The notes beneath the pieces are model-generated. The model was not told the DNA's origin, did not search any database, and saw nothing but the letters and a program-made list of their open reading frames with translations. Shown piece after piece: positions 63,202-64,000 of a DNA stretch of 64,000 nt; position 1 is the first letter of the stretch, and every line of letters starts with the position of its first letter. Origin of the DNA: Echinococcus granulosus (taxonomy: Eukaryota > Platyhelminthes > Cestoda > Cyclophyllidea > Taeniidae); assembly GCF_000524195.1 (NCBI RefSeq), contig NW_020170415.1, positions 62,001-126,000 on the forward strand. Direction: 5' to 3'. The translations under genes and the position numbers were made by a program.

Positions 63202-63400
63202 TGTAGCGTCCTGAGACTCCTTGAAGACGAAAGAAGACAAAATACGCGGGCAGAACATATATTCAGCGCAGAGGAGGTGTCTGGGCTATTGGCATGGCCC
63301 AAAAGGGCCAGCCCACCCAGCAAGGTACAAGAGGGCTAATTAAAAGTACAAAAGTGGCGCCTCACCAATACCGAGGGATAAACCACTATCGTATCACACA
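63202..63400 (+). repeat. solo LTR-like repeat of the TRIM-like family
   Basis: It begins TGTAGCGTCCTGAGACTCC, with TTGAAGACGAAAGAAG and GGCATGGCCCAAAAGGGCC, and ends in CACACA. About 199 bp. No internal region follows: the next 400 bp are unrelated to the family's interior. Confidence 0.65.
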
Positions 63401-63801
63401 GGCACCCTCATAAATCTAACTTTCATTTGTGGAGGTGGATTAATCTGTCATGACCTTATTTCACTAAGGTAGATTGCAGAACCCAGAGCCCTCTTAAGTG
63501 CTTCAACTTTGAATGCAACAAGATCATTTGGGAGGGAGTGGTGCCTCCTGATTGGACGCATAACCTTTGGGCAAAGTCTGGAAAAATTCAGAGCTTTGCA
63601 CACAGGCATTTTATCTGCCTCTTTCGTAGCAAATAAGTTGTTTCAATGCGGCAGTTTGCGCCACTTTTATGAACTAGGCTTGTTTTTAGGGTCTACCACT
63701 TCAAGTAAGCAGCTCTCCACTTCCCAAGGTTTACATTAATTCTTTTTTATGTTCTCTCGGTGTCTGATTTTAAGTTCGTCTGCCTATATCATTTTCCCTA
63801 C

Positions 63802-64000
63802 TGTAGAGTCTCGAGACTTCCCTGAAGACGAAAGCCATAATAGCAGAGCAGAATACGTATTTTCGACGTATGGAAGAACATGAAGGTAATGGCATGGTCC
63901 TAGGACCAAACCGCCCGGCGGCGGTGCCATGGTGGAGCCCTTAAGTGGCCCGTTATCAAAACCGTAATGCGCCGATATTCAAAGGCAACTGAGGGTTAAA
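63802..64000 (+). repeat. solo or terminal LTR-like repeat cut by the window edge
   Basis: It begins TGTAGAGTCTCGAGACTTCC, has CTGAAGACGAAAGCC, GGTGGAGCCCTTAAGTGGCC and a late GAGGGTTAAA where the window ends. An internal region could follow beyond 64000, so this may be the 5' repeat of a complete element. Confidence 0.6.

Noticed and set aside
63202..63250. Hammerhead ribozyme in the terminal repeat (CTGAGA ... GACGAAAG resembles the CUGANGA ... GAAA core)
   Set aside because: The invariant CUGANGA core is absent in every copy and no cleavage-site helix pairs, so a retrozyme-type element is not supported.
1..64000. CRISPR arrays, bacterial operons, rRNA genes or viral genes
   Set aside because: No regularly spaced repeats, ribosomal RNA or viral reading frames were seen; the exon-intron structure is that of an animal nuclear genome.

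Overview
This window looks like nuclear DNA of an invertebrate animal. Genes are split into many small exons with GT-AG introns, the intergenic DNA is rich in decayed repeats, and there are two 100-N scaffold gaps (12828-12927 and 42570-42669). I favour a parasitic flatworm, probably a tapeworm. The miniature LTR-like repeats and the divergence of the proteins suggest this, but it is an inference, not a demonstrated placement.

Three protein-coding genes are supported, all recognised by reading exon translations. (1) On the + strand, 310-2326, is the 3' end of an NDRG-family gene (alpha/beta-hydrolase-fold, N-myc downstream regulated); its 5' part lies outside the window. (2) On the - strand, 22151-45781, is a CABIN1/Hir3 orthologue, the scaffold subunit of the HIRA histone H3.3 chaperone complex. 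I resolve 32 exons that join in one frame to about 2261 codons; the initiator exon and possibly one internal block are unresolved. (3) On the - strand, 51053-61858, is a complete PDS5 cohesin regulator: 23 exons that join without a frame break into 1570 residues. CABIN1 and PDS5 lie head to tail, about 5.3 kb apart.

Layout: 1-2670 NDRG 3' end; 2671-22150 gene-poor DNA with three or four copies of a miniature LTR-like element; 22151-45781 CABIN1, with two more element copies in its introns; 45782-51052 intergenic DNA with another element; 51053-61858 PDS5; 61859-64000 PDS5 upstream DNA with three solo LTR-like repeats.

The most notable non-genic structure is a dispersed non-autonomous element of about 1 kb. 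It has direct terminal repeats of about 200 bp that begin TGTAGCG and end TTACA, flanking an internal region without a conserved reading frame. It resembles a terminal-repeat retrotransposon in miniature (TRIM). I count six full or partial elements plus several solo repeats. Other points of interest are two GC-AG introns in CABIN1, a 20-bp candidate microexon in the NDRG gene that would shift the frame, and a perfect G/C-rich hairpin in a CABIN1 intron.

Exon coordinates were worked out by hand from splice-site motifs, reading-frame continuity and similarity to remembered family sequences. No alignment was run.
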